Positions 10,921 to 25,751 are shown, numbered from the stretch's first letter. The stretch is DNA of 64,000 nt from Ephydatia muelleri (GCA_013339895.1 JABACO010000002.1:14405426-14469425), one strand, 5' to 3'. Made by a program: numbers and translations. Notes: generated by a model not told the origin, from the letters alone.

Positions 10921-11571
10921 GTCACCTATTGCAAAAGGTGTGCAAGCCATTCTACACACATTGATGGAAGGGCCTGTCACAGACTACGGAAGTAACAACC
11001 CCTAAAGCCATCATACACACAAAATAGATAGAACTGGCTCCAACTGAGCTGTTCACGAGAAAGACACTACCATCATTGTCGGCTGCACAGGTGATCGCTG
11101 TGGCTGTTGTCCCAGGCCTGTGCCCAACGTATGTGTGCCTGGTTCACTGGGTAAATGTAACTTCAAGACTAAAGTCCTCTTGCTGCTATATCGCAACAGC
11201 CATCCAGCCCAAAGAGCAGCTAGCTTAGACCAGCCCCTGATCTCGGCTGTTAAGAGATGTCATGGCGTGCTGCTTATCATGCAGTAAGGATATGAGAGCA
11301 CCGTGAATACGACACGCACAGCAGTTTATGGATGGCATCTGAGTACAGCAAACAAAATATTACAGTGGCCAATTGTATAGGAACTGTGTGTTCAATTATG
11401 ATTAATGATTCATTGGCACACTTTTTGCTCGCCGCAAACACTTCAGCAATAGTCTTAGCCATGGGATCCGTGTCAGGGGTGATATATAATAGGTCCAGGC
11501 CTGCACGAGCTACGACAGTCGCTGATGACATGTAATTTCATTACAATGGAAAGGAGGCGTATCCTTATTAG

Positions 11572-11602
<31 letters not shown>

Positions 11603-11642
11603 TGCATAAGCCGGGTTTGCCCACCCCTGTATCCGCCACTGC
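10921..11642. other. Arm-shared segment ending in a hAT-like terminus
   Basis: Matches 61990-62735 inverted. Both strands have open stretches: minus 11531-11277 reads MSSATVVARAGLDLLYITPD, plus 11332-11535 overlaps it, and the minus strand around 11130-10965 reads ITCAADNDGSVFLVNSSVG. No protein family is recognised and the frames are not continuous in both arms. The segment ends tgtatccgccactg (11629-11642), a hAT-type end, preceded by a poly-G run of more than 30 (11573-11602). It is probably part of an old DNA transposon. Confidence 0.4.
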
Positions 11643-11948
11643 TGCAAAGAATAACTTCCTTCTTGTTTCTGGTGGATAGTTAGAAGTTATAAGGGTGGGA
11701 AAATCGCTACTAAGGCCAGATCGAAAGAATTTTTTCGCGTCGGTTTAGGACCGTCTATGATGAAACGCGTGGCCCGGCTAACATAAAAAGGATATTCTAT
11801 GGCTGTAGAAATATTTCTATAAAAGTTCTAATGAGTATTGCCAAGTTGAACCGTAAGTTACATAGAGTTTCTAATTATAAACTATTGCCATGCCCATGCG
11901 TAGGCAATTGTTATTTCATGCATCCGAACCACGCCCTTAGACCTACCT
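11643..11948. promoter_or_regulatory. UBL2 upstream region
   Basis: Conserved with the region upstream of UBL7 (61712-61990, inverted). It contains the CCACGCCC box (11929-11936) about 13 bp before the start codon, a position kept in all UBL-ARM copies. No TATA box is evident near it. Confidence 0.5.
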
Positions 11949-14439
11949 ATGGAGAATGCTGAAGCCAAAGAAGCAAAGTATGCTACGGTAACGGACAGGA
12001 GTGATGGAGAAGGTTGCAATGGTGCACGTGAAGAACGTAGTGGTGAGGCCGATTATAGTAAACTGCCCTGTCTGTCAGAACAGAGCAAAACCATCAGCTT
12101 TAACGTTCTGCTCCTCTGCGCTACACATGCACAACACGACGACCAGTCGCACGTTTACCACGACAAAGTTTCCGGAAAGTGTAGCGGCATTGAAACTAGC
12201 TATCCAGGAAGAATTTCAAGTTCCCGTCTACGATCAGAAGCTGTCGTTTGACTGTGCTGCTATGGCGGACGGCGAGAGCTTGGATTTCTATAGGTTGAAA
12301 GATGAAGATCAGATCACACTAGAGTACACGACAACTGTTGACGTGGAATGCGCTTTTCGTCTCATGTCGCTACTTCGAAATGCCCTCGAGTTTGTCAAAA
12401 ATGAGCAAAGTCAGTTGGCATCCGGCAAGATTTCACCCGAGTTTAGCAAAACGATTACTGACACACTTCATGTGAAAGACATAAACCAATGCATCAGGCA
12501 ACTGTTTCCACCTCAAAAGATGTTCGCAAACTCCATGTTCATCCTGAACAATAGAGGACTGGATGTGACCACATCACTTCACTCATTATTGCTGAATCAA
12601 ACATGGGAACAAATATGCCATCTTGAACTCCAGCATTTAGAGTACAACGTGCTAATGGTGTTACACAATCTCTTCATGGTGACTCGCCAACATGAAGTTA
12701 TTAATAATTTGGATAACGTATTGGGTTCCTTTCTTCGGGTTCCAATATCATCCAAACCAATAATTGTGCCTCACAATCGCAACTTGTATTCCTCTACCAA
12801 ACACAAGCAATTAGAAGCACTGAATGGTGTTGTTACTGGTGCTCTATTGTGCCTTAACACGTAAGTCTTTGTTGCAAATTTCTCCTCATATAATGTAATC
12901 ATCAATTGGTGCATGAATGAATAGGCATCAATTGGACTCTTTTCTTGCAATGTGAACTCAATACTATCACTTAGGCCCAGGATTTGTTTTTTGAGCCTGG
13001 CTCTATGGGAGATTTGGTCTTATATTTCTTTTAGCATGGCATGCCACTTTTAAATTAGCAAACGCGTACAGCATAGTTACACATGAAAGTGAATTTGATG
13101 GAATTTTTCATGACCACAATAAGTGGTCAACAATTAGTGCTGGTCATGGACAATATACTACAAAACAGACATGATGCACATGCAAATTAATAGTACATCA
13201 AAAGCAGATGACCGAACCCAGTTGATATATAATTCCAATTCAACACTTAATTATTGGGTAGTGTTATGTACATGTAGTGTCATACATGTAGACTGCAATG
13301 AGTACAACATAATTTTTCAACTTTAATGTTTAATGTTAGTTGGATACATATTAATTGATTGACCTTTGCACTCCCTACTACCATTTAGCAAAACAGCAGA
13401 CGAGTAGCATCAAATTCAGATCGTAACTAATGAAAAAGTAATGAAACAGTTTGTTGGATGTCTGGAAACTCCGACATTTTCCAGACTTGTGCATACTTAT
13501 GTATTAGGCTGCTTCCAGCATCTTTTGTACAATCCTCACACACACAAGTACCTCTCAAATGTAGATCTCATTGGTGCCTTGATGAAGGTGGCATACAGAA
13601 GTCCTTCACACCAAATTACATTTGAAGATATGGATCCAGCACTCTGCTCAAAACTTGAATCTGATTGTGTGATGTAAGTGTGTGAGTTTCTGCCGGTGTA
13701 TTAGTGAGTGACCTATACGCATGTTAGAAAAACAACTATACTCAATAGTGACTGAATGGGAGAGATGTTTATTATAGAAAGGAATAGGCGACAAACAACT
13801 AGAGGAAAGTAAAAAGCAGTGACCATTTTCGACGAGCATACACTACATATTATTAAAGAAAGAATGTACTTGTATCCTAGGTACTTTGTTGTCATGGTGA
13901 TATCAAATCTGGCATTGACCAAAGCAGCTCGCTTGCCTGAAAAGTTAAGCTCTCAAGTCGAGCTGCTCTTGAATCGTTTTCTTCGCAGTGTGGATTTCAA
14001 TCTTTTTTGCATGTGGATGGTAAAGGCTCGTCGGTACGTCTGGGCTGATATATTCCCTCCTTTGAGTTTGGCGTACAGCCCTCTTCGCTACACATCGCTG
14101 TGCCCAATAGACTCACTGTGCTTGGAGGCTGCTGTGATGAGACTCCAAATAATAGTGAGTAAAGACGGTGAGAGGCACTGTCTAATCAAGCAGGGTTTAC
14201 TGGATTACCTGATCTGCTTGCCATGGCACATTAGTGAAGGGCTTGAGGCCCATAAGAGGGCGAAGCTGGTATCGGAGATGTTTGGTTCTCACATACCACT
14301 GCAACCTCCAAGTCTGAACAATATCGTGAGAGCAAAGCTGGCAGCAACATGCTGTGGACTTGCAGAGGCAATGCGTTCAGACTGTCATCGATCAGTTGGC
14401 TGGCTTTTACCAGGAAACAGCCAGCAGCAGACCACATGA
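11949..14439 (+). pseudogene. UBL2: clade I UBL-ARM gene, disrupted
   Basis: Three exons: 11949-12860 (donor gtaagtc), 13389-13673 (acceptor ccatttag, donor gtaagtg) and 13881-14439. The product would carry a ubiquitin-like fold (…VPVYDQKLSF…ADGESLDFY…) and armadillo-like helices, ending NSQQQTT. Two lesions are visible against UBL7: four extra bases near 12125-12135 shift the frame just before the ubiquitin-like domain, and exon 2 has TAG at 13405-13407 where the intact copy has CAG. A 9-base deletion is in frame near 12690. These together make it a likely pseudogene, although the remaining frame is well kept, so inactivation is recent or the lesions are partly sequencing errors. It is the inverted partner of UBL7. 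Confidence 0.75.
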
Positions 14440-15810
14440 GGGAGACATTCGGACAACTGTGCAGCTGGACAAGTAGCAAACTTGTGGGAGTTATGTATAG
14501 GAAGTCTACTTTCAGTACATCATGTGATTTATAAACACCTCGCGGTTGTTCAAATGCAGAAGGCGAGAATTGAATGTGCAAATGTTTTCACCTTTTGATT
14601 GAATTACACAAATGATATATTGTGGCACTTTATGTGATATCAAACATCTTTATTATGTAATGCTAGGATCCCCGCATGCATGCAGATATTGTAACACGGC
14701 AGATTCATTGTTTAGGTGTTGGCAATTGATTAAACAGTTTATAAATGCAATGCTCTATTCTGTTGATCATTAATGTGAAGTTTGGTATGGTACTGTGGAT
14801 GTAACACCTAGTCTGACTTCTATCAACTGATTTGTACAGTGTATTTATAGTATGCCAGTATAAGCATCAGAAATCTACTCATTACATGGTTGCAATGGGA
14901 CATCAATTCTGTATTGCCCTACATTTCGTTTCTGAATCTATGTATGGTCAAGCCAAGAAGGTAAAGAAAAGTACGAAAATAGACAAAATGTTTGTAATGA
15001 AGCACGTGAAGAGCAGCATCATCAAGGACATAACATAACTTGTCTGTCAGAGCAGATCGATCAGCATGAATTTGCTCCTCTTCACTCCCACACAACAGTG
15101 AAAAATAGAAACAATAATAAACCAAACACCATTTTTGGCTTAACGTTAACACAATTCTCTTAGCAGCAAAGCTTTTACTGTTATATATTTACACTGTACC
15201 TGTACAGAAGCAATTTCAAGTGTTCCGCAGATGGCAAAAGCTTGGCGTTTATAGTTTCAAAGATGATCTGTCGCGAATTGGTCTGTCTGTATCCATTTTG
15301 ATGAAACAAATTGGTCTGGTGGCCAAGATGGACGAAAAAGAACAGTCCTCCTCCATTGACTACCATACAACTCTAACCTAACCCTAAACCTAAGGAGAAG
15401 TCCAGTGAAATGGCCTTCTAAACTGTGGCCTCCAGAGCTATTGCTGAAGTGCGGTTGCCTGTGGTTCATAAATATGACTTCATAGGGGGGAGAGGGGGTG
15501 GGGGGGGAAGAGGCCTGAGTTTGCTTTTATAAGACTCCTTGTATATTTATGGGAGCCAAACATTGCAAGGATATGGACACCAACAAGCCAGACCATTCAT
15601 TTAGTCCTTATATTTCTTTTTATTTATTTATTTTTGCATGACAGATCACACTAGGATCACCTATTAATAGACAAAATAATGTTAGACCCTTAAGATGATG
15701 ATGCCCCTGTGATAAATCCCAAATACAAATGGAACTAAAAGACCTAGTATATCTTTGCAGCCTACATGTAACACTATACATGCGCATAATAGTATCCAAT
15801 AATTATATCC
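14440..15810. repeat. Clade I downstream block, copy 2
   Basis: Same block as 796-2175 and, inverted, 57902-59281. It has the telomere-like stretch at 15371-15394 and a G-rich tract near 15485-15510. There is no MITE or E element at its end. It runs straight into the spacer before UBL3, which shows the arrangement without E. Confidence 0.6.
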
Positions 15811-16117
15811 CAAATATATCTAGGCATAAACAAGACATATCCCTCTTTATGGAAAGATACATTTCTGCCCAACTATCAGGCGTTTTCTCGTTTGCCATTC
15901 GAGTGCTTCATGAAAGTCAAAACAGGACCGCAGACCATATCCTGCGTGACGCTAGTATACTGACAGAAAACTAGCGCGCCTCGACAGTGCGCACTGGTTT
16001 TGTCTAGTGCTGAAATGAATGTGGAAAAGCTTCAAATGGTATTTATTGGGACGCCATAAAAATAGATACGGTTGTAATTAAATTTATTGGACTAGCTGCG
16101 CTGATCTGGCATCTGAA
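15811..16117. other. Uninterrupted spacer upstream of UBL3
   Basis: This spacer recurs in inverted orientation at 44334-44600 in contig B. In contig C most of it has been replaced by E4 plus M3. It therefore shows the state without an E element between a clade I and a clade II gene. No gene seen. Confidence 0.6.
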
Positions 16118-16125
16118 CCACGCCC
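16118..16125 (+). promoter_or_regulatory. CCACGCCC box upstream of UBL3
   Basis: Lies in gaaccacgcccatagatctacct, which is kept immediately upstream of all six visible UBL-ARM start codons. CCACGCCC matches the usual KLF/SP zinc-finger site; binding is an inference. Confidence 0.45.
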
Positions 16126-16143
16126 ATAGATCTACCTACTGGT

Positions 16144-18600
<2,457 letters not shown>

Positions 18601-19289
18601 CTGTACAAGTAAGATCTGGACATGTGACGATGAACCACCTTTTTAATTGTCATCATTTTTCAGTGTATGAATGAAAAATCTATTATTTTGCAATTTATGT
18701 CCAGTGCAGATACAAAACCAAACGCAATTTTTTAGTTCTAACAATAAAATTTGTACATAGAATTATCTTCATGCTATAATGTTAACTTAATTCTGTGAAC
18801 TTAATTAGCTGATTAGAAACAGCTCATATTTTAAATTCATAGGCAGTCCCAATAAAAAATGAGTTTTGGTAATTGTTGAACCTCTATAGCACGTAATAAA
18901 TCAGGTACAAATCATTAGCAATTGCCACGCAATTGTCAGAAATGCATAATTAATGAACTAGAACTGAATGGTAAATCTCCAGAAAAGATAGTGATAGTTT
19001 CAATATACAGTAATTTCGACACTCTTATTGGGTAAAACTATCGCGAAACATTGAAACAAACAATTGTGATTCACACAGAGTACACATTGACATCTTACAC
19101 ACAAACCAGACACACATTGCGTTACAAAAGAGGAAGTGAAAGAACAAATTATAAAAACAGCAAATGACCCTGCTACATAAAAACATACATCATCGGGAGA
19201 GCGTGTGCGTACACCTGTGCAAAATAGCGCTGGTGCATATTTTGTGCGTTCGCGTGCATATTCCAATGGATGCTCATCAGACATCTGTC
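18601..19289. other. Convergent 3' intergenic region, UBL3 and R1
   Basis: AT-rich 3' flanks of two convergent genes. It holds the UBL3 poly(A) signal (18743-18748) and nothing else recognised. The equivalents are 25752-26389, 38289-38966 and 52984-53661. Confidence 0.6.
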
Positions 19290-21007
19290 TCAATCCAAGA
19301 ACCTGTCCGACTTTTTCCGATGTCCATTTCCATTTTGTTTGATGTTCTCTTGCTCCTGCCGTATAGCCGTTCTCCATGGCTTGAATCTAGAGGAACAGAA
19401 CAAAGGCAGTGTGCTTACAGAACATAAAAAGGTCTGCATTACAAAAAACACAACAACAATCAAAGTGATGCAAGAAAACAATAACAATAGATTAGGAAAA
19501 CTCTGGAGAATGAGAAGTCACAATAATCCTTCAACAGTTCACATGACAGCCATGAATGTTGTAAGATGAACTCCAACACACAGAGCTCTGCTGACTACAA
19601 GAATCACTGGCTGCTATAGTAACAAGCATTTTCCACCAGACAACAATAAACAACAGGCTGTTCCCCAGTTAATGAACACATGTCAGCAATCTAAATACAA
19701 GTTACTCGTGACTTATCGTAACATTGAGACGAATGAAAGTACAAAAAGAGCTTTTCCAAAGCCATAACCATCATACTTTAGCTAGCAATATAGTGTGGCC
19801 ACACTTATTTTCTCTCTTCTTGAACTGTTTTGATTTACACCTTGTGGAGGTCACACCACAATACATTTAGGCAATGTCAATCCCCCCCCCCCCCCCCCAC
19901 ATTCCCCCCCCCCCCCCAACCCCAAATTCGAACCAGTTGTAGCCATCACAATTGGTCCCCTCTGACAAAAATCTGTCCTTGTATTGAAGTAATGCCTGGA
20001 GACCAATTTGTATAGGGAAAAACAAAACAACTTTCTCAAAGGTTAGGACCAATACAAGAGGGGGACCAGTTTAGAATATGTGCATGGGCCAGCTTTGACT
20101 TCAGCATCCGAAATCCATATGGGATGGAGTGGCCATTTCGTGCATGACATGACTATACTTTATGTCATTGCAAAAGGTCATAGCACACTCCCACAACTCA
20201 CCTTTCCACAATTTTCTTCGTCTCCTTCTCCTCCTCTTCATTGAACTTCTTAATAAAAATATTCAGTTCTGCTTCCGAGAATTTCATCCAGTTAGCCGTC
20301 TGAATCAGGGGAAGCAGTAATTACATAATCCTATGCAATCACGAGGTAAACACTGTACATAATTATTCACATGCTAACATACAGCAAACCAACAATGCAA
20401 GATGATGTATGGAAGGCATCAAAATAAATGCAACACAAATCCTTAATAATAAGATACACTCTAGGCATGCCCAATGTGAAAAATAAAAGTCTTTAAACAC
20501 CAATACTGAAGGTATGCTGCGTACATGTATTTTCTTTCACTTTGTGTGATATGGTGGTATTGAAGGAAACTGATCCTCTTCTAACATACCATTAGATCTG
20601 ACCAAATGCCTCTTCTTAACTTACATCAATTGCAAGTTTGTACTATTTTGGTATTTCTTTTGGCATGCTGTGAAATACCCTCTCTCTCCACATGACAATT
20701 AAGCCCCCCCCCCCCCCCCCCCCCCCCCCCGCAGCCCACTTTCAATACAAGCACACCACCTGACCTCTCAATACTGTCAACTCTACACACATTGCACCCT
20801 CACCCCACCCCCCTCTTTTTACCACACCTCCTCCGTGACTTCCAGCAGCCTGGCTTCGCTGGCCTCCAGCACAAATATTTTGGCAATGTCCTCACTTGGT
20901 CCCAACCTGAGGCGCACCATGAGAGGCACATCCTCTTCTCTGAAGGGCTCCATGACACCTGTATCCCGCCTCACACACAATGTGAAGTCTGATGGACTGT
21001 TCTCAAC
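19290..21007 (-). CDS. RASSF: R1: RASSF 3' exons (second half of RA plus SARAH), partial
   Basis: Minus-strand exons: 20828-21007 (RA second half: ENSPSDFTLCVRRDTG … VPLMVRLRLGPSEDIAKIFVLEA), 20202-20299 (ANWMKFSEAELNIFIKKF, start of SARAH) and 19290-19386 (FKPWRTAIRQEQENIKQN, end of SARAH). The pattern matches RASSF1-6 class proteins, closest to RASSF2/4/6, whose RA domain binds Ras-type GTPases and whose SARAH coiled helix pairs with MST/Hippo kinases. Upstream exons would lie in the N gap. One extra A in a run of A near 19318 changes the last 20 or so residues and stops early compared with the other copies. It is convergent with UBL3. Confidence 0.8.
20704..20730. repeat. Poly-C run downstream of the R1 RA exon
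   Basis: About 27 C in a row inside the R1 intron. The R4 equivalent is poly-G at 51549-51571, while R2 and R3 have short replacements. It is a mutable homopolymer. Confidence 0.9.
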
Positions 21008-21173
21008 CTGAAGGAGGGGGAGGAGGGAGGGGAGGAGAGAGCGGAGGAGAGAGAGGAGGAGGGAGGAGAGGGAGGAGGGAGAGGAGGAGGAGGGAGGGAA
21101 GATAGAGGGAGAGGAGGAGGGAGTTGAGGGAGGAGAGGGAGGGAGGAGGAGGAGGAGGGACGAGGAGGAGGAG
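21008..21173. repeat. Purine tract running into gap 1
   Basis: gaggaggaggga-type sequence, the complement of the polypyrimidine stretch that precedes the RA exon in R2, R3 and R4. It ends at the first N. Simple sequence here is a likely reason for the assembly break. Confidence 0.9.
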
Positions 21174-22173
21174 NNNNNNNNNNNNNNNNNNNNNNNNNNN
21201 NNNNNNNNNNNNNNNNNNNNNNNNNNNNNNNNNNNNNNNNNNNNNNNNNNNNNNNNNNNNNNNNNNNNNNNNNNNNNNNNNNNNNNNNNNNNNNNNNNNN
21301 NNNNNNNNNNNNNNNNNNNNNNNNNNNNNNNNNNNNNNNNNNNNNNNNNNNNNNNNNNNNNNNNNNNNNNNNNNNNNNNNNNNNNNNNNNNNNNNNNNNN
21401 NNNNNNNNNNNNNNNNNNNNNNNNNNNNNNNNNNNNNNNNNNNNNNNNNNNNNNNNNNNNNNNNNNNNNNNNNNNNNNNNNNNNNNNNNNNNNNNNNNNN
21501 NNNNNNNNNNNNNNNNNNNNNNNNNNNNNNNNNNNNNNNNNNNNNNNNNNNNNNNNNNNNNNNNNNNNNNNNNNNNNNNNNNNNNNNNNNNNNNNNNNNN
21601 NNNNNNNNNNNNNNNNNNNNNNNNNNNNNNNNNNNNNNNNNNNNNNNNNNNNNNNNNNNNNNNNNNNNNNNNNNNNNNNNNNNNNNNNNNNNNNNNNNNN
21701 NNNNNNNNNNNNNNNNNNNNNNNNNNNNNNNNNNNNNNNNNNNNNNNNNNNNNNNNNNNNNNNNNNNNNNNNNNNNNNNNNNNNNNNNNNNNNNNNNNNN
21801 NNNNNNNNNNNNNNNNNNNNNNNNNNNNNNNNNNNNNNNNNNNNNNNNNNNNNNNNNNNNNNNNNNNNNNNNNNNNNNNNNNNNNNNNNNNNNNNNNNNN
21901 NNNNNNNNNNNNNNNNNNNNNNNNNNNNNNNNNNNNNNNNNNNNNNNNNNNNNNNNNNNNNNNNNNNNNNNNNNNNNNNNNNNNNNNNNNNNNNNNNNNN
22001 NNNNNNNNNNNNNNNNNNNNNNNNNNNNNNNNNNNNNNNNNNNNNNNNNNNNNNNNNNNNNNNNNNNNNNNNNNNNNNNNNNNNNNNNNNNNNNNNNNNN
22101 NNNNNNNNNNNNNNNNNNNNNNNNNNNNNNNNNNNNNNNNNNNNNNNNNNNNNNNNNNNNNNNNNNNNNNNNN
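21174..22173. other. Assembly gap 1 (1000 N)
   Basis: Exactly 1000 N, so a placeholder of unknown true size. RASSF sequence flanks it in opposite orientations (R1 minus on the left, R2 plus on the right). Confidence 1.
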
Positions 22174-22460
22174 TCCCTCCCTTCCCCTCCCTCCTCTTCC
22201 CCTCCCTCCCTTCCCCTCCCTTCCCCCTCCCCTTCCCCTCCCTCCCTCCTCCCCCTCTCCCTTCCCCTCCTCCCTCCCTTCCCTCCCTCCCCTCCCTCCC
22301 CCCCTCCCCTTCCCTCCCTCCCATCCCTTCCCCTCCTCCCTCCCCCCCCTTCCCCTCCCTTCCCCTCCTCCCTTCCCCCTCCCTCCCCTCCCCCTCCCTT
22401 CCCCTACCCTCCCTTCCCTTCCCCTCCCGTCCCTCCCCCCTTCCTCTTCCTCCCCCTCAG
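22174..22460 (+). repeat. (CCCTCC)n tract before the R2 first visible exon
   Basis: Pyrimidine-only sequence that also stands before the same exon in R3 (34370-34738) and R4 (48850-49242). It belongs to the intron and acts as an over-long polypyrimidine tract leading to the acceptor. Confidence 0.9.
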
Positions 22461-25400
22461 TTGATGGTGATCTTATGCTTGAAGGCATGATCAGCCTCTA
22501 CTGGGGTCTCAAGAACCCCATAGTGCTGGTCCCCGGGGCCATTCACGCCAACACAGAAGATGCATGTACCGGGACCTCGGTCTCTTACGAGTTCATTCGA
22601 TCCGCAAGACGGCCACCTACCTCCAGATCCTCGACCAGGCCACCAAGAGGAGGGACCTCTCTGACGTGGAGGTCAAAGTGGCTCAAAGATATCACCGACA
22701 GCATCAAGGAGAACCCCGTGGCGGGAGGAAGGGGAGGAAGCGGGTGCCCCCGGGGGGCGGAAAACCCCGCCGGGACGCAGAGCTGATGGACAACGCGGTG
22801 GGAAGATGGACACCATCAAGAGGGGGCAGCTCCTCGACCAGTACAATAGTCCCTGGACCCGAAGGATTTGAGTCGGGTCTGGACGCGAGTAGCAGCAGCA
22901 ATGGGGGGGAGGTGGTGAGGAGAACCCTGGGGAGCATGAGACCGCGCTCCAACACCCAGGTGAGGAAGCGCTCCGCCTCCTTCAGGAAGGTCTCCAAGCA
23001 GAAGAAGATGGAGGAGTCCAAGCTCAATGAGGTGAGGCGGTCTGGGAACGAGGACATATTATGGCTGCAAAAAAGGAGCGTAATTGAAAACGAATAGTGT
23101 GTTAATTTTTTTTGTTGCCAGACAAATGTGCCACATATGCAGTAACACACAGTAATGTGCATATGCATAAGCTGCATTGGACCTCTCACCAATTAGGTAT
23201 TTAGTCATCAGTTCTATAGATGTGGATCAGTGTTATTGATTAGAGCTTTCCCATACTCTGGGTCATGCTGGCTTAGATATGGTCATGCTGGCTTTGTCAC
23301 ATGATCATGCTGGGTTAGTCACATGATCATGCTGGCTTTGTCACATGATCATGCTGGCTTTGTCACATGATCATGCTGGCTTTGTCACATGATCATGCTG
23401 GGTTATGATCATGCTGGATTAGTCATATGATCATGCTAGCTTAGTCACATGAACGTGCTGGGGTTAGTCACATGGGTTAGTCACATGATCATACTTCTCT
23501 CCTGCACATCGTCACGTAGCGACAACGTTCACGCCCCCACATGGTACTCCCACCAACCTAAGGGTGACCAACACCATGTCATCTAACGAAGTCATAGGGA
23601 TGCTCCTGCAGAAGTACAATGTAAGCCTGTGTGTGTGATGTGTACATGTGTGTGTGTTTGGGTGGCATACGGTGTGCTTGAGTACATGTAGTGACCTGTG
23701 CCTTGTCTGTGATCACTTTCCTCACTGCATCATCACCATTACATTGTGGCTACGTCATCACCATTACATTGTGGCTACGTCATCACCATTACATTGTGGC
23801 TACATCATCACCATCACTACTCCACATGATCTACAAATAACCAAAACCATCACATTTTATGCCACACCGAGGAAGTCAAGTGTGTTATCTTCCTCCTCTC
23901 TTCTTCTGTCTCCCTCTCCCCCTCCCCCTTCTTCCATCCCTCCTCCCCTCCCTTAATCCTCCTCCATCCACTCCCTCCATCTCCTCCCCTTCCTCCATCC
24001 CACCACCTCTCCCTACCATCTCCTCTCCTTCCTTCTCTCCCTCCTCCTCTCCTCCCTCATCCTCCCTCCCTCCTCTCCTTCCTCCCCACCCTCCTCCCCC
24101 TCCTTCAGGTTGAGAACAGTCCATCAGACTTCGCATTGTGTGTGAGGCGGGATACAGGTGTCATGGAGCCCTTCAGAGAAGAGGATGTGCCTCTCATGGT
24201 ACGCCTCAGGTTGGGACCAAGTGAGGACATTGCCAAAATATTTGTGCTGGAGGCCAGCGAAGCCAGACTGCTGGAAGTCACAGAAGAGGTGTGGTAAAAA
24301 AGAGGGGGGTGGAGTGAGGGTGCAATGTGTGTAGAGTTGAAAGTATTGAGAGGTCAGGTGGTGTGCTTGTATTGGAAGGGGATTAATTGTCATGTGGAGA
24401 GTGAGGGTATTTCACAGCGTGCAAAAGAAAATACGAAAATAGCACAAGCTTGCAATTGATGTAAGTTAAGAAGAGGTATTTGGTCAGATCTAATGGTATG
24501 TTAGAAGAGGATCAGTTTCCTTCAATACCACCATATCACACAAAGTGAAAGAAAACACATTGGGCATGCCTAGAGTGTATCTTATTAAGGATTTGTGTTG
24601 CATTTATTTAGATGCCTTCCATACATCATCTTGTATTGTTGGTTTGCTGTATGTTAGCATGTGAATAATTGTGTGCAGTGTTTATACATGTATATCGCAT
24701 ACCACATGATTGCATAGGATTACGTAATTTCTGCTTCCAATGATTCAGACGGCTAACTGGATGAAATTCTCGGAAGCAGAACTGAATATTTTTATTAAGA
24801 AGTTCAATGAAGAGGAGGAGAAGGAGACGAAGAAAATTGTGGAAAGGTGAGTTGTGGGAGTGTGCTATGACCTTTTGCAATGACATCATGTGTAAAGTAT
24901 AGTCATGTCATGCACGAAATGGTCACTCCATCCCAGATGGATTTCGGATGCTGAAGTCAAAGCTGGCCCATGTGCGTATTCTAAACTGGTCCCCCTCTAG
25001 TATTGGTCCTAACCTTTGAGACAGTTTTTTTTTTTTCCTATACAAATTGGTCTCCAAGCATTACTTCAATACAAGGACAGATTTTTGTCAGAGGGGACCA
25101 ATTGTGATGGTTACAACTGGTTCTAGGAGACTTTATAACATGGTTTGGGTGGGTCGAATTTGGGGTTGGGGGGGAGTGGGGGGGATTGACATTGCCTAAA
25201 TGTCTTGTGGTGTGACCTCCACAGGGTGTAAATCAAAACAGTTCATGGAGAGAGAAAATAAGTGTGGCCACACTATATCGCTAGCTAAAGTGTGATGCTT
25301 ATGGCTTTGGAAAAGGTCTTTTTGTCCTTTCATTCGTCTCAATGTTACAATAAGTCACGAGTAACTTGTATTTAGATTACTGACATGTGTTCATTAACTG

Positions 25401-25751
25401 GGAAACAGCCTGTAGTTTATTGTTGTCTGGTGGAAAATGCTTGTTACTATAGCAACCAGTGATTCTTGTAGTCAGCAGACTGTCATGTGAACTGTTGAAG
25501 GATTATTGTGACTTCTCATTCTCCAACGTTTTCCTAATCTATTGTTATTGTTTTCTTGCATCACTTTGATTGTTGTTGTGTATTTTGTAATGCAGACCTT
25601 TTTATGTTCTGTAAGCACACTGCCTTTGTTCTGTTCCTCTAGATTCAAGCCATGGAGAACGGCTATACGGCAGGAGCAAGAGAACATCAAACAAAATGGA
25701 AATGGACATCGGAAAAGTCGGACAGGTTCTTGGATTGAGACAGATGTCTGA
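22461..25751 (+). CDS. RASSF: R2: RASSF gene, 5' end in gap
   Basis: Exons: 22461-23031 (DGDLMLEGMISLYWGLKNPI, then a basic Ser/Arg-rich linker with SASFRKVSKQKKMEES), 23520-23620 (RA first half: FTPPHGTPTNLRVTNTMSS), 24109-24288 (RA second half), 24749-24846 and 25643-25751 (SARAH; ends WIETDV). The first exon aligns with the segment before RA in RASSF2/4/6 (the SWGLRRP region). Its frame is broken by several indels at G/C runs, so this copy is either non-functional or badly sequenced there. The last four exons are clean. Intron 2 carries a 22-bp minisatellite. It is convergent with UBL4. LIM exons, if present, would fall in gap 1. Confidence 0.75.
23265..23490. repeat. 22-bp minisatellite in R2 intron
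   Basis: About ten copies of cttagtcacatgatcatgctgg with variants (ggctttg, gggttag). The unit contains the 10-bp palindrome catgatcatg. Longer arrays are found in the same intron of R3 and R4. Confidence 0.9.
23883..24108 (+). repeat. CT-rich intron tract before the R2 RA second exon
   Basis: A run of ctcctccctcc ending in the acceptor ccttcag. The same tract is at 36479-36621 (R3, where it is partly replaced by a Lys/Glu-coding purine-rich segment, 36317-36470) and 51016-51272 (R4). Confidence 0.85.

Noticed and set aside
20792-20992. Recurrent 66-residue frame (HPHSTPLFLPHLLRDFQQPGF-like) opposite the RASSF RA exon
   Set aside because: Exact antisense of a well supported coding exon, repeated only because the exon is repeated.
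22184-22464. Pro/Ser/Leu-rich protein beside gap 1 and similar ones at 34220-34906 and 48817-49248
   Set aside because: Simple (CCCTCC)n intron sequence ending in a splice acceptor.
20819-22488. Very long frames crossing 21174-22173 (and 47759-49159)
   Set aside because: They run through N gaps and pyrimidine/purine tracts; there is no real sequence in the middle.
23265-23490. Possible CRISPR-like array of 22-bp repeats
   Set aside because: Units are contiguous without unique spacers, lie in a eukaryotic intron and have no cas genes; it is a minisatellite.
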